A DNA stretch of 64,000 nucleotides, taken from the NCBI GenBank assembly GCA_035041965.1, contig JAPYMA010000525.1, positions 62,001 through 126,000 on the forward strand, read 5' to 3'. The notes below the pieces were generated by a model that ran no database searches, was not told the origin of the DNA, and saw only the letters and a list, made by a program, of their open reading frames with translations. The position numbers and the translations under genes are program-made. This DNA comes from Anisakis pegreffii (Eukaryota > Nematoda > Chromadorea > Rhabditida > Anisakidae). Below, piece after piece: positions 38,881 to 53,056 of this stretch; positions within the stretch are counted from its first letter, which is position 1; every line of letters begins with the position of its first letter.

Positions 38881-41800
38881 GATAAAAGGACCACTTCAGT
38901 TAACGAAAATTAGAAAACAAAATGCATCTAAAGTCAAAAATGATAGAAATATTAGGTGAGTAGTGTCCATAAGGCTGAGGACTGCTACGAAATAACCAAG
39001 ACATATCGCATATGGCTTGTTTTTTATGCAATTGATCACATAAGAGTTCGCTCACTTGCAGTAAAGCGTTTCGAATCATTCTTTGAACTTACAATATACA
39101 ATCAAGAAACTTGATTATTCAACCTCCAGCGATAGAAAGTGTTTAATATCTGGAATTTTTGAACGACATTTTTAATTAATGAAGGTTGTGTTTATTGGTT
39201 GTGTTTGGGTTGAAGAGAACGTTTCAGAAGCTTAGCCATTAATTTCATTGGCTCCATTAGCAACTAAATTGAACCATAAGTTTCATGAATTGAGAATCGA
39301 GCTGAGAATACAGCTCTACTGCCATCAAACATTGCCAGAGGGCAGTGCTGGCAATGCTTGATGGCAGTGGAGCTGCACTCTTCAGTAATTTGCTGTTTGC
39401 AGTCAACATCTGCGAAACAATACAATATGGCTGTATAAAGGACGACACGAATGAATGATCTTCACTCCAAGTTTACACTCATTTTCAGTTTTCTGTGCAA
39501 TTCATTTTATACCTAAACTGAGATAATGGGTCATAAAATGAATCACTAATCACTGCATCTCTTACATAGATGAATGTTTTTTCTAGATTCTCTAAGTTGA
39601 CAAAAAACAGTTGCCTCATAATGCAACAATTTTTTGACTAATAATGTCTGAAGTTTTAGGATGATAATGATTGTTGAGTGGGCAAAGCGCATTGTTGGAG
39701 AGCATTTCCCATGTTTGGTTGCGTATTAGGATGTCAAGTATTGTAGGAAATAAGCGTTGGAGGATAAGAACTGAAAACATAAGTGATGATCGCATAAATA
39801 GATGAGCGTTATGTAAAAGATAGCAGTGATGTTCTTCATGCTCGTCACCCATTATTTATTCGAACACCTCATCGCAGTTCATCAATGCAATACTGACCTC
39901 ATTACCGGTACTCGTGATGAACAAATATTACGAACAATGCATCAAAAGTTGATTAACTTCCGTTGTATCACAAACATAACTCACTCACTAAACAATCTCT
40001 GCGGCTAAGAAGCGCTTTTATGAATGGAACGCGTCACTTAGCAGGGGTCATACTTCACTTCAATACAAATACTCTTTAATCAACTCTTCATTATATTCTT
40101 ATTGTTTCCTTATAATCTTCATTTGTTTCCAAGTCATTTCAACAATCTGATCTTCATAATCGCTTTCACACTGTCACAAAATTAAAACTTCCTATTTGTG
40201 AAAACAATTGTCATTGTACAATGTTAACTTTTCACAAACAGGAGACTTTAATTTGAAACTGATCAGCTTATGATAAGTAATGATTGAGCATTTGATTACA
40301 GAATATTACTAGTAAGCTGCATTGTTGTATTGGTTGGTATATGCAAAGATTTTTTCAAAGTATATGTAAAATTTTTTCCATAAGGAAAACGCAGTCTGTG
40401 TTGACTCAATGTAGCAGAAATAAGCACAAAATCAATCGCAAAAGTATTCATCAATAATGCTTCTTGGAATTTCATGAGGAAGAAAAACTCATTATCGATC
40501 TATTCATCCTGCGTATGAAGCCTTTAATCGTGTTCATCCTGAATCATTTAGGTTCATCATGGGAAATTCTTTGGAAGGACTCTTGATTCAAAGATGTCGA
40601 ATATACTGATCTCGATAATTTTCGATTGACTGACTTGCATGTAAAAGGCATATGAATTGTTAAGTAGTAACCAACTGCATTGTTTAATGCTTAATTTGCT
40701 TGCAGTGTGAATGAATATGACTACTGCATCGCTTGTCCAAATGACTGTTAAGCTGACTTCTTTTCTCTTCTTCTACACACAGGTAATGTTTACTTTAAGA
40801 TTATGCTCAGCTGACAAGCCTCTTATATGTTCAATACGATTCTAATAATCCAACTACAGTAACGCGCTAACAAAGTGTAAGACAAGTGTTCGATATTTCA
40901 TTGTGAAGAGCTTTTCGCACGAAAGCTTGTTATACGATATTAAAGACAACTGAATCTAATTACTCATTAACAACTCAGCCAATCAATTTGTTTGCAATCA
41001 ATTCAGCCAATGACTTCAAATATCGTTTACCTTTTTAGGAGAACAAAGTTTATCGTGCTTCCTGAATGCATCCTGAATTAAACTCTCAAATTTTGTTGTA
41101 TCCAGAGCATTATCAGAACATTTTTGTCAGAACATTATCATCATATTTTTCTTCTCGTTTTGTATCCAATTTCAGTCTAGAAATAGAGAAATACTTCCTT
41201 TTCACTTTTTGCCCAATACAATAAATTTTCAGATGTTAATCAGTACTGAGGTAGCTGCTTTGGAAGTTTTGGAGAAGAACTCTGAAAATAAGTTTGTAAA
41301 ATGCAGTGAGTATGAAGAAGTTTGCAGCTAATGAAAGGTGTGCTTTTGCCGTGAAATACTAATGCTTCGTTATGGTGTCATTAACCGTCGACCTTATAAC
41401 TAAACTAATCAGAAGGGGTTGAGGATTGCACACACAAGTGGATCGGACGATGATAAATAGATGAGTTTATAAATACACAAGAGGGTATTTATTTATTTGT
41501 TTCGAGGATTGTGTTCATATAACACGTGTGTATTAATATCACACCTTTCGCACATCACTTAACTATGTAAACACACATTTGTTCATACATAATGCGTACA
41601 TCTATCATCAAATGCTACTGCAGAAATCATTTGGTGTGACATTATTAACATTATTCGCACAGCTTATGTATCTAATATCACCTCATTACACATTTACTCT
41701 CGTGTTTGGAATGGAAGTCTTAATTTCTTACTTCGTTTACTTCTGATTAGGGCAATGTTTCTCAAAACCGTTAACTTGCACTGACCTGAAGTTACGCAGA

Positions 41801-44800
41801 TCTATCTCCAAGCACAGTTCAAATGATGAATGCCCTATTTCAATTTCTAACTCTTTTGCTTATCAGCAAAACCTAAAAATGATCCATAACAACTTTTGGT
41901 ACTTTAAAATGCATAGAAGTTATGTGCAGTTTTTAACCGAGTTTAGAATTAATCTATCTTTCATTGAGCAAATTGCTGTGTTTGCTCATCTGATCTAGTT
42001 GAAGTAAATAAACATTTAGTGAAAATTCGTTTTGATGATATTTTTCGAGTTCAAATGAAGGCAGTAATCTTTCGAGGCAATGATAAGAGAATATGCCAAA
42101 TCAATCGCATCGTTGAATCCCTGTGAATGATTGCTTGAAAACATGATAGCTCAACGTGCTAGAAACATAATTGCCGATCAGTTTGAATATACGGCAGCTG
42201 AGATTGGGTTGTTTGAATTTGAAATAACTTGATTGAATATGATAAAATTTGTTGTTAGATTTAGTGGTGAATTGAAGAATGTTTATGAGGAGTTTTTGGA
42301 GCAGTTTGAAAGTTTCGATGCGATGAAGCGTCACTAATTGAATTAAAATGTTATAGAAATGGGAATGAGTCTTCTTCTCGTGTGACACTTCTTGTTTTGG
42401 GCGTACAGCGATTGTTAATCGCGATGCTTCGATCACTAAATACCCATTAAATCCTCAAATCAATTATCTTATTTTTAGATGACAATTTGAAACAACGTTT
42501 CTTCATTAATTTCAAACAAATCATGTCATGTAGCAACTGAAATATTACTTTTGAATGTCAACTCGAACTGCATCACAACATTCATCTTCTCTAAACAACA
42601 TTCTTTTGTTTCACAACATCAGCTGAAGAACAGTGCAGCTTTCTTTGAACGAGTCAGCTTACATTAAATAAAAGATTTTCAAAATTTGCCTTGTTTCATT
42701 GTGAGATTGAATGCAATGCATTGTGAGCGCTAAACTTTTGATCGATTTCCACAAAACAGATCATTCGCCAATCGAAACGATGAAAAAATTATGAGTGAAT
42801 GATTGTTTCAAAATTGATCAGCGACAATATCAATTCATTAAATTTCTCGTTTAGTGGGTGAAAGAAGACCGATTCAAGAAGCAAGAAGTTTAACGCAAAT
42901 CGACCGTTAAGTCTTGCTGCTTATCCACCGTTTACTCTTAATATATGCGATAAATTGTGTGAAAATCCACAATATATAAATCCGAAAATCAATTATTTCT
43001 TCATTTGCATATCGATCATCACCTCAATATGAATGCTCTTCTTTTTTGAATGAAACATTCAGGATTACACATTTCAATATGCATTTCATATATATCTATG
43101 CTCATTTCAATAGATTCATTGTTTACATCGAGTTCGGATCGGCTAAGGCGTTTCTGTTCGAGTAGCTATCGTTCAACAAACGTTCAGCAGTTATCTTTTA
43201 GCAACGTTCAGAATAGAACCATGTGTTGCTCTTTTTTTTCATCCGAATCACAGTTCTAATATGATGTGAATTCGCCTAATGAACCACAACAAAACTGGAA
43301 TTGCCGCTAAACAAACCCAGAAAGTGCTTGTAACCAACGAAATTATCACTGAACAATTCATTAAATCAAGCAATTGTACTCTACTGATTAGCACTTCTCA
43401 ATAACGTATTAAGAATCAACTACATATGCACCATAAACCAATGTAAATCGTCCATCAATAGCTATCAAAAAGATGAAAATGAAAAGAAGAGAATTAAATA
43501 GTTAATGAGTGTTTGTTGTTGGTTCACAAAGACACGATGAAATTGAGATATAAGGTATTATGATACTAAAGGTATGCAGTAAACAAGAAATTCTATAGCG
43601 ACTTCAGTTTGCATTCCACTCTATTGAAGTGCTCATTCACTATACAGAAAACTTCTATAAATCTGCATTCATATTATATCGAATGAAAATATGAAGTTGC
43701 AATCACTGAAACGCTGATTACATTCATTTGTATGCAACTTTATAAAACTGAAAACTCATCTGTATCGTATATATTACTCAAATTCACATATCGATTAAGC
43801 TTATTGGAGATCGCCGAATGCTCGTTGCATGTGAACACTGCGACTCACTCACTGTACAAATCGATTTGTTTATATTTTTTCGAAAAAAATGAAGAAAGTG
43901 AAAAGGTGAAATGCATCCTATGTATTTATTGATGTCGCATTTATCGAAAATTCTTACACATATACTTGTACGGAAGAATAATCCTACTCAGCTGAGTGTT
44001 CTCGTTAACAGCATATTTTGGGCTTCGGACAGTTCAAACTAATCACCACTCATTCGACAGTTTTAAAGACAACGAAAAATATCGAGTATTTTGAAAACAT
44101 CGCCTCAATTTTTAATCTACTTCTTCAAAAAGGTATTATATCAATTTTGAGTCACTTAATTGAATTCCACTAGTGTACACACTGATTCGCTGTACGATTA
44201 TGTGTTGTTAACACAATTGGATGAACGAGAAGTTTTACTGATGAAAAAAACCTCGCATAGCATAATCTTATCAACAAACACATCAGAATTGGGCAACAAA
44301 GAAGAGGTTTGTGTTGAGACCTGGTATAATATAAAGGGGTAGTTCATTGGTTTAGAATTTCATAGAATATTTTTTTCAAATGCGCATAAGTATGGAAATA
44401 GAAGTTTGATTTCAACACAAAAACAAGACAACAATTTAAAACAACTTCAAATAAACTATTTACAACAATTCATAACTGATTAGCTATTTGCACATTGTGT
44501 GTGATAAATACACACTATCACATTCATATGTAATTCTATCTTCAACTTATCGCAAAAACTGATGCATTTTTCCGTTGCTTCAACAGTTATTATGGACTTT
44601 TGAAAACATAACAACAACTCTCAAGCATTTCAGTCAACTTTCTTTTAAATTCGGCAGCAAATTTTGCAACGCTTGAACGGATTCCATGAATAACGGAATT
44701 GATTCAATTTAGGCTAACATTTCATCACGAACAGTTAGTGTAGAGGCGGTAAAAAATAAAAATGTAACTATTTAATTCATAAAGAAATATAAAACTCGAA

Positions 44801-45326
44801 GAATTTGCTGAATTGTGACATAACATTCCTTTCGAGATTAAGATTACAAACATTTGAAAATAATGCAATTAGACTGATGATACTTTGATACAGTATCACA
44901 AAAAAAGAATAGGCAAGAACTTTAACTGGATGTATTAATGAACTGGATTCATCTTCGTCGTTCTGACCTATTCCACTTTTATGAAGGTACAAAACTGAAT
45001 GAATATCAAACAAGATGAAAACTTATTTTGGAATTGGAATGGCACTCGAATACGAGAATCTATGAAAAGTAGGGTATTTGCTTGCTCGAGAATGCGTAAA
45101 GCAAAAGTGATATAAAAGACATTCAGCGAAAGAACCCGTTTGAAAAGAAAACAGTTTAAAATGTTTAGTGCATCATGTTGACAGACATTTGCCTTTGCAC
45201 TAAATGATCGATGAATTACAAACGGTTTGGCATAAGTGAACCATGGATTGTGTAAATTGGACACACAATAGAGGAGAAACTTATCTCAGAAAACATTTCA
45301 GATGCAATAGTAATGGATAGCAACTG
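38881..45326. other. Gene-poor intergenic region
   Basis: About 6.4 kb, strongly AT-rich, between the second hAT copy and the goosecoid-type gene. The longest frame (42101-42436, minus) has the Ile/Phe/Lys/Ser-rich composition of translated AT-rich DNA and no splice partner. A near-perfect hairpin at 39311-39375 is listed separately. The right end should hold the homeobox gene's 3' UTR. Confidence 0.4.
39311..39375. ncRNA. Candidate pre-miRNA-like hairpin
   Basis: A 28-bp stem with a 9-base loop: CAGCTCTACTGCCATCAAAC... (39311-39338) against ...GCTTGATGGCAGTGGAGCTG (39348-39375), with two non-Watson-Crick positions, one a wobble on either strand. The 65-nt size is in the pre-miRNA range. No known miRNA was recognised; it could equally be a tiny foldback element. 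Confidence 0.3.
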
Positions 45327-47071
45327 TCAAATGGAACCATTCGAAGTTCTGTTAAGCGTGTTCGGCGATTCAGTTTTCACTTCTGAATCCACAGAAACTT
45401 TTCGCCTTTTTGAGCTACTTTCATCGTCCGAGACGTCATAATCCGACTCATCAGATGCCGCCATTTTTGCTCGACTGCTTTCTTTACCGTCTAAATCACG
45501 CTTTTGTTTCCGATCTTTGGCACGTCGATTTTTGAACCAAACCTCAAACATAGTGCATATATCGTAATTCTATTACGTAAAAGAAATTCGAAATTCTATC
45601 GTTGATTTACCTTCGTATCATATGCATGCAATTAGCGTTATCCTATGAACAGCCATTCTCAGTTGAATAACTCAGTTCCAGGGAGCATGAATGGGAGAAT
45701 CTTCCCAAAAAAATATTTCGTGCACGGTTAAAGAAATAAATCTTTTGTTGTCCTCTCTTACCTCAACTCTTTCCTCTTTAAGATCGCATTGTAGTGCAAG
45801 CTTCTCACGTAACATCACGTCCGGATAATGTGTACCTTGAAAAGCATTCTCAAGGATTTGAAGTTGTTCTTCACTGAAAATGGTTCGATGACGTCGTTTA
45901 CGTTTACCGTTATAGTGCATCGGATTAAATGTCGGTAGTAGAGTTCCACCAAAATACGGAAAACCGGGTGCTGAAATAAGAAATATTCAGTTGCGCGAGT
46001 GAGGGATTTCTTATAAGCTCATTTTAAAGATGAACTGATTAGCAGTGTATAGCCGCATAAGAAATGTGAAATGATTGCTTTGTGTTGCACGATTATCCAC
46101 AATCACACACATTTGCTTTTTTAAGTTAGTTCAGACGCTGAAGAATGAGTGAATATTGCTTGAACAATGTAAAATCCTCATAAATACATCAGTAAGCAAT
46201 TAGGTACAGTATGAATTACCATCTCCTTAAAAAAGGCAGCAAAAAATCGAGCAACGTTCATGAAACGCATTACAGTTTGTTACAAATCAATATTAAGTGC
46301 TCATACCATTAATCATGAATGGTCTGATTAAGGAGGCCTAGAAAATGATCGATATTCATAAGAAGCGGATCTGATCTATAGGTTTTACAAGGGTTCTCCA
46401 TAGAATGTTTTAATATCATACATGTGAAATCGTTTGTTAGCTGATTATCATACATATTATTTGAAAGCGATTATAATGTCAATCATGAATTTATTGAAAA
46501 GTCATATTGAATTAGTGTTATCTTCAAAGCGGTCGATGAAGATCAACAATAACGACTCGTTAATTCCAGTGAATACGGTTATAAGGTGAATACATCAGAA
46601 CGATGAATGCGTAAACTAATCCAATTACAGTATGCAATAATCCTCTTAACACAAGCGAGATGAAGTCGTTCAATCACTCCTTCATCATAAATATCAACAA
46701 ACTATTCAAAAAAAGAAACTGTGACAATTTCTTTCAAGTAACCTTCAATGATGCCTAACCGATGTAGAATCAATGATTTTGGATGGATGATTACAGTGAG
46801 TTTAGAATCGAGAATACTGTTTTTTCAGTGAGTTTTTAATTCAGCAGTACGTAATGATGAGAAAAGCTTACGTATAAATGAAAAATGATTGGCTGGTGAT
46901 TGCCAGGGACTACCGATGATATCCATTGCGAGAGGAAAAGACGGCAAAACTGGAACAGATCCTCGAGCAGATAGAATGCTCTCGATTGAAAAATTCGATA
47001 ACGTTGAGCTGAAATATTCATCAATTGATCAGTGGTCGTAATCGATGTTACAAATTGTCTGCACATTTCAT
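45327..47071 (-). CDS. GSC: Goosecoid-class homeodomain transcription factor
   Basis: Paired-like homeodomain repressor; the C. elegans relative is CEH-45. Well-supported minus-strand exons: 47008-46872, 45970-45762, 45542-45327. The homeodomain runs from [20 protein letters not shown] through TKYPDV-like [14 protein letters not shown] to [17 protein letters not shown], split at VE|VW. Lys in WFKNRRAK is homeodomain position 50, the goosecoid/bicoid specificity residue. Upstream, [19 protein letters not shown] matches the pre-homeodomain segment, and exon 2 begins with [10 protein letters not shown], the eh1 motif that recruits Groucho-type co-repressors. The C-terminus is Ser/Asp/Lys-rich. 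A 20-nt first exon (47071-47052, encoding MKCADN) with a 43-nt intron fits the phase and follows a TATAG acceptor, but is tentative. With it, 194 codons (193 aa). Confidence 0.88.
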
Positions 47072-49389
47072 TCTATATTACAAACGAATTCTAGTGTTAT
47101 TGCTTGTAAGGATTTTGCAATGCTGCATTAACAAAAAATATGATATCGCTGACACATTGCACACGAAACCACTGATCAGTTCTGATCGTTGTTCGAACAC
47201 TCACAGGGCGATTATGTGTACAATATGAACAAGTGAGCGATTCGGTTTTCAATGTATTGCAAAATTAGACTCATTTTGATAAAATACTAGAAAGAGATAG
47301 ATACCGTAGTCTTCAGTGTTAGGGCCACACACACGCACACTATGACATGAAATGAGAGTGAGAGAAGTATACTAACTATTGAAAGTTATAGATACTTCAC
47401 GTATTCTAACGTAAGTTACAGCTGCTTCACGAAATACACTTGGTTATTTATATCGAATGTTGAACATTAGCAGCCGCTCAATTCGTAAGAATTTTCGCTG
47501 ATTTCTCAATGATCAATCCAATTCATGCTCGTCTAATAGATATGAATAAAAATATATAAAAATGAAACTTGTGCATTTAGCGTAATCGCCACTCGCGTAG
47601 CGTTAAATAATTTCATTCAAATACTTTTGCGAACTGATCGACTGACAGATATTTCTATCTTTTCAAGCAGCAGTATAATTGCGATTTTTTTCATAAATAA
47701 AGGCAAGTGTATTCTATGCTAGCTTTCAAGTTGTTTTTCTATGCTTTCTCAGCGAGTTGTTATCTCAACAATGCGTATTGAGAAAAGATTACGCGTAAAT
47801 GGGAAATGATTAGTTGGTGATTGTTATGAGATCCACTGCGAGAGGATGGTTGGTGATGTGCGATGTTTGTTCAGTTATTAGAGTTTTGTATCGTTCTATC
47901 ATGTGCATCAGAAGATATTATCAAAGTCAAAAATAAATGTTTCTCTTCAGGAAATGAGCTTATTCACAAGAACATTTTATAATAATTTTTTATTAGTAAC
48001 GAAGTATTCTGAAATCGAACTGATTACTCAAGAAATGAATCTACATCATCTTGCTCTAAGGATAAGCTAGGAGTGGAAATGATCCAAGCCTTTTGCCTGA
48101 TGCTTGGATATACAAAACGATACACTCAAATTAATTCAATCCAGATCAAACACTTTTTGAAAGTTGCAAACCTCAGTCAACCAACCTAATGCATGTGACT
48201 GTCGATACAGCAATCAAACGTGAATGAAATTCACGAACTGACTTATTCAAATGTTCAGGTAAACAAACTTTCATCCGAATAACGTATCAACAATGACGAG
48301 AAAGAGGAATGATTGCCTCAATTTTTTTTCTAGATTATTTTCAGGTTATTTGCTCCAAAACATATGGGCTGATAGAAATTTAAGATTGAAATACAGACAG
48401 ACTTTTCATTAATAGTGATGCCAGTTTTGTGAATTTTGGGAAGCCGATTGCAGTAATATTGGCAACAGATAAAAGCATATCGCAAAAGACTGGTCGGAGA
48501 TTTTGAAAAATACAGTCGCGGACAACCCTGTGAAGAGGTGAATTCAGCATCTTATCTTCGCAAGACATATTCGCTTTTGTTTTAAACGACATTTATAACG
48601 GATAACTTTCATATAAAGTGCTCAAAACAACCGTTTTCAGCCATCATTACATTTCAAGAACAAATGTGCTTGATGAAGAAAATGCAATCGATTTATACAA
48701 ACACCGGATTCTTTATCTTTCTGTAGTTAACTCGCACGGAATTGATTGTTTCTATTGAATTAATGTTTACATCATTCAGAATCATCTCTGCGTTCTTAAT
48801 AATGAGAGCAAGTGAAGTATTGAAATGAAATGAATAAGATGATTAATCAAAAAGATTAGCTTACCTGGACGGCGTAGGTAATGATGATAAACATGAACGG
48901 AATTGTTCAGCTGTACCGAAACAGTATGGATAGGGAAGCGACATATCAGTCTTTATTTGATATATATAAATCGCACCAGAAGTAATCAACAAATCACCAC
49001 TGCTGCACTTATTCAATCAAACCCACAAAACTACCGTTCTCTTCATTACCACAACAACATGCATCGCCACGCCCAAACACCAACTCGATTGGCTGATTTA
49101 CTTCATCGCAACTCATCCTTCATACCACCCACTAATCATATTCACTTCTCTTGTTCTCTCTTCTCTCTTCGATCCTTTCTGCTTAATTCTTTCTTTATCT
49201 TTTAAGAGCATTCAATGTGCTAAGTATTGTTGCTGTTATCCAATCTTCACAAATACGATTAAATCGCATTTTACAAACATTCACTTCGAAACATTTCACT
49301 TAACACTAATAGCTTTTCAACGCTTACTATACTAACAGTTATGTTTACTGAGTTATCATAATAGCAGCAATAATCGTTGATTACGATTT

Positions 49390-49575
49390 TGGTAATTATA
49401 ATAATAATGATAATAATAATAACGATAACAATAATAATAATAACAATAATAATGATAGTAATAATAATAATAATAACAATAATAATGATAATAATAATAA
49501 TGGTAATAATAATAATAATGATAATAATAATAATAATAATAGTAATAATAATAATAATGGTAATAAGAATAATCA
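49390..49575. repeat. AAT-type microsatellite
   Basis: About 185 bp of ATA/AAT triplets interrupted by AAC, GAT, GGT and AGT units. The long Ile-rich frames on both strands are artefacts of this repeat. Confidence 0.9.
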
Positions 49576-51942
49576 ATGCTCTAAACAAATATGCGATTTA
49601 AAACGGCAATAGATAAAATTATGATATATTATAAGTATATCAGCAAAAAAGTTAATTATTATAAAAGAACACTCACAATATGTTACTTTTACTACCAGAT
49701 ATTTTGTTTTTCACTAGCAACATCTATCAAATTAATGAAGAAAACTCATTCGAAGGGATAAAGCGTAACCACAACTTTCAGATGTGTATTTGATAAGGTT
49801 AAACATAAACGAAAATAATGAATGCAATCAGTAAGATAAATTCTTGAAAACGATATGACTCATCAAATGAACTTTTCTGAGGTTATGATATTGCCAATAA
49901 AAGTGCAACAAAGTGTCATGTCAACGAAGAGGTGGCTATCAAAAGAGTAAGTTATTTGTATTTGCGGTTCAAATTAGCATGAGTATTAGCACCGCTTTTG
50001 CTGAATGATCCATATCATTGCACTGATGTCGTTCATCCTAATTTAGTTTCTTTCTAACGAGATTGGACTGCATTTGAAAACAAATCAACATCTCGTATCG
50101 ATCATTAATCCAGTGCATGAAGTATATAAAGTGAATACGATAAATTGATTTTGAATGGATTTAAAATATGGATTAAAGGTGAATGAATTAATGAAATTAG
50201 ACAACAGAGTATTATATTATTATTATTTAAGGCAGTAACCGTCATGTTTAACTTCTAATGGGGTTAATCGGGTGTGTTAAATGAATGGACGAGAGAAAGG
50301 AGTTCTAGAGAGACAGAGAGAGACATAAGTGACTGACAATTTGAAATGCTCACATTAGTGGCAGTGTACCGTAAGGCAAATGTCCGGATAGCATCTCGTC
50401 ATGTTTTGGGGGACACATCATCATCTCGCACACAGATACACATATACGATACACATATTTATCTACCATCTCACCTTTGCGTTAAATTCACGCTTCAACT
50501 AACAGCAATCATCAGTGCTCATCGTTCAGTAAAGTCGATAAATCAAGATGACATAAGACAGCATTCTTATTATTTTCGTCAATTGCTGTTTTTGTCTCTA
50601 TTCAAACACCACTCTGCTTTCAATTATGCAGTAGTATCGTATTAGAATGATCAACATCATTGCACTTCAGTTAATCTTTCCTTAACTTCAGTGAGTGCTA
50701 CTGAACGAATTCCAATTACAAATAGGGTTTGGTTTGACAACTCTCTGATCAACCATTGATATTCAATATTTTGTAACGTACATTTTCAAAGTAATTTCTA
50801 TCAAATACTTCTTGAATTACTTTCTAAAGTTCAACATGAATGTTTAATCTATGTTTACAATATTGCAGTAAATGGACAATTCAGATTATATAACATTAGA
50901 GAGAAGAATCAACTGCATTACAGTGTCACAAGTTATGTGTATTTAAGTATTTTCCTCAATAGAATATCCTCAAATTGTGAATACTTTCACAAACAGTAAA
51001 TTACAAGTTACATGAGTACATAAAATATATCTTTTTTCGAATCGACAAAAGTCTACTTGGACAATCAATCATTATTATTCTGAAACATTCATGTGAAAGT
51101 TGCTAATTGTTCTCAATTGACAGATTAGAAGTAATATACTAAATAATTACAAAAATATTTTCGAATTTCATAGGCCAGAAATTGTGAGATTGAGCTTATG
51201 AAAGCTCCCCATTCACTCTGAAGGAATATGTGAAATAGTTTCTGATAAACGATCTTTCGCATCGATGATTATTCCCAAGATTTTTTGAGCTTGTAATGAT
51301 GATTCCTTTCATAGGCAGATTACGGTGATCTGTTACACCTCAATTATAATGTTCAGATACTTATTATTGACTGAAATGATAACAGCTTTGATAAATTTTG
51401 ATTAAATTAAATTCATGCTTTCAATAAATTTTAAATCATACCAATATTAGAAGCAAGTTAGAAAATTAACTCGTTTGCAATATTCTGCTCTCGAAAACTT
51501 TTTGATCTCCAAATATTTGAAGTTTTTGCTAAATTTGTGAGGAATGATTCTTATCAGACGTTTGTTGCCTTATAACAGTTTTTTATGTGCTCGAATTGGC
51601 TAAATGCTAAACACTTGAAAGCGGTTATGATCGTGAAAATACGTTTAGACATAAAAACAACTCGTGGAATGGATGGTTCAAATTTATTGATGTGGTTAAA
51701 TTTCACACTAATGAGTAATAATAGAGCAGTTATACAGTTTCAATTAATATTCGTACTTGTTTGGATTGTTGTTTTCTGTGATTACAGAAAACAGTAATCT
51801 GGAAATCGTAATAAAGATTAGGAGGAGGTGGAATGGGATGTTGTTTTGAAATGTATTGTCGAAGATAGACGAATACTGAATTAACAATAGCAGATCAAGA
51901 GTGGAATGAAGTAAGATATGCACGTATTTATGAATAAATTAG

Positions 51943-52000
51943 CAGAAACACAAGGAACTAGCAATTCCACTTGATGAATTGCTAGTTCGTTGTGTTTCTG
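51943..52000. ncRNA. Candidate pre-miRNA-like hairpin
   Basis: A 24-bp stem with one mismatch and a 10-base loop: CAGAAACACAAGGAACTAGC... (51943-51966) against ...GCTAGTTCGTTGTGTTTCTG (51977-52000). The 58-nt size suits a nematode miRNA precursor. No known miRNA seed family was recognised; a small foldback is the alternative. Confidence 0.3.
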
Positions 52001-52788
52001 ATAGAGGAATGATAAATGATAATTCGCATAACGAGTGAGGTTGAAGTAAGTTTGTTTAAGGTGAGTAGTGCTGCTATTTGAACATATCATGTCTATGTAA
52101 TATATCACATGTGTATATTATAAATACATATGTTTTACAAACACATCAAGGTAATGGTTTTAGACTGAACAAATTATTGAATAAAGTGAATAATAATTCC
52201 AGATAGAATGATTGATGTGTCACTCTTTTAATATTTTCCAATGTCGCATTGGATGAATGAACCGAATGAACCCAATTGCCACTCAAGTTGTTGTTTGTAT
52301 TATATTCTTTCTTACCACTCAATAGCATTTCCTGACATGAATGCAGATAATGCTGAATCGAGTAGATGCTTTTTGCATCATAGATGAACACTACACAACT
52401 CATTTGTATACATTACTGCATATTATGATTATGTTCACTATTACTTTTATTATTACTAAAATTATTATAATTATTCTATGTTTGTTGAGCTTCTTTACAA
52501 CAATAGGTCTTATTAGGATACTATTCATTTGCTTTCTTACCATCTTCTCATCAAATCAGAAATTAACAAACGAAATGCGCAATCTTCCTTCGTCAATACG
52601 CCGTTCCTCTCTCCTTCGTTCATGAATTTTACCTGCGGGTAGCTGTTGCTGTTATCAACCTCAATAAGCTTCTGTCAAATTTTCCAAGCAATATAAAAAA
52701 CAACTACTTATTTGTTTACTTTGAAATCTTTTGCATATCAAATCGTCTAATTTTCACTGATCACTTTCATTTTCATTGCTCATCTTCA

Positions 52789-53056
52789 TTATAAAAGATG
52801 GAGTAATTCTCTCTTGAAGTAAAATACGAGACGATTAATTAACAGGTTTAGTGCTTGGCCTTGATGTGATCTTATATTTTGAAGTCGTTTTTTCGTCGTC
52901 ATCATCGTCTCGATTGGTTTCATTCTGATGTATGTGAAGCCATCTTGCTTGATTCCGCTCTGAATTTTTCCATCGTAAGCCTTATTCTCCCTTTCCATCA
53001 CATTCTCTCGATCAACAATCTTTTCGAAGATCTTAAATCTCCCAATGACCGTTTAT
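52789..53056 (-). other. Coding-like patch, unassigned
   Basis: A minus frame reading RFKIFEKIVDRENVMEREN, then YDGKIQSGIKQDGFTYIRMK, then TKKRLQNIRSHQGQALNLL. The composition is hydrophilic and protein-like, but an alternative frame over the same DNA (Asp-rich, ending TSRPSTKPVN) is also plausible. No splice partner or family was recognised. Confidence 0.2.

Noticed and set aside
39257..39448. 63-aa minus frame
   Set aside because: Generated by the inverted repeat at 39311-39375.
49271..49601. Poly-isoleucine open frames on both strands
   Set aside because: Artefact of the AAT/ATT triplet repeat.
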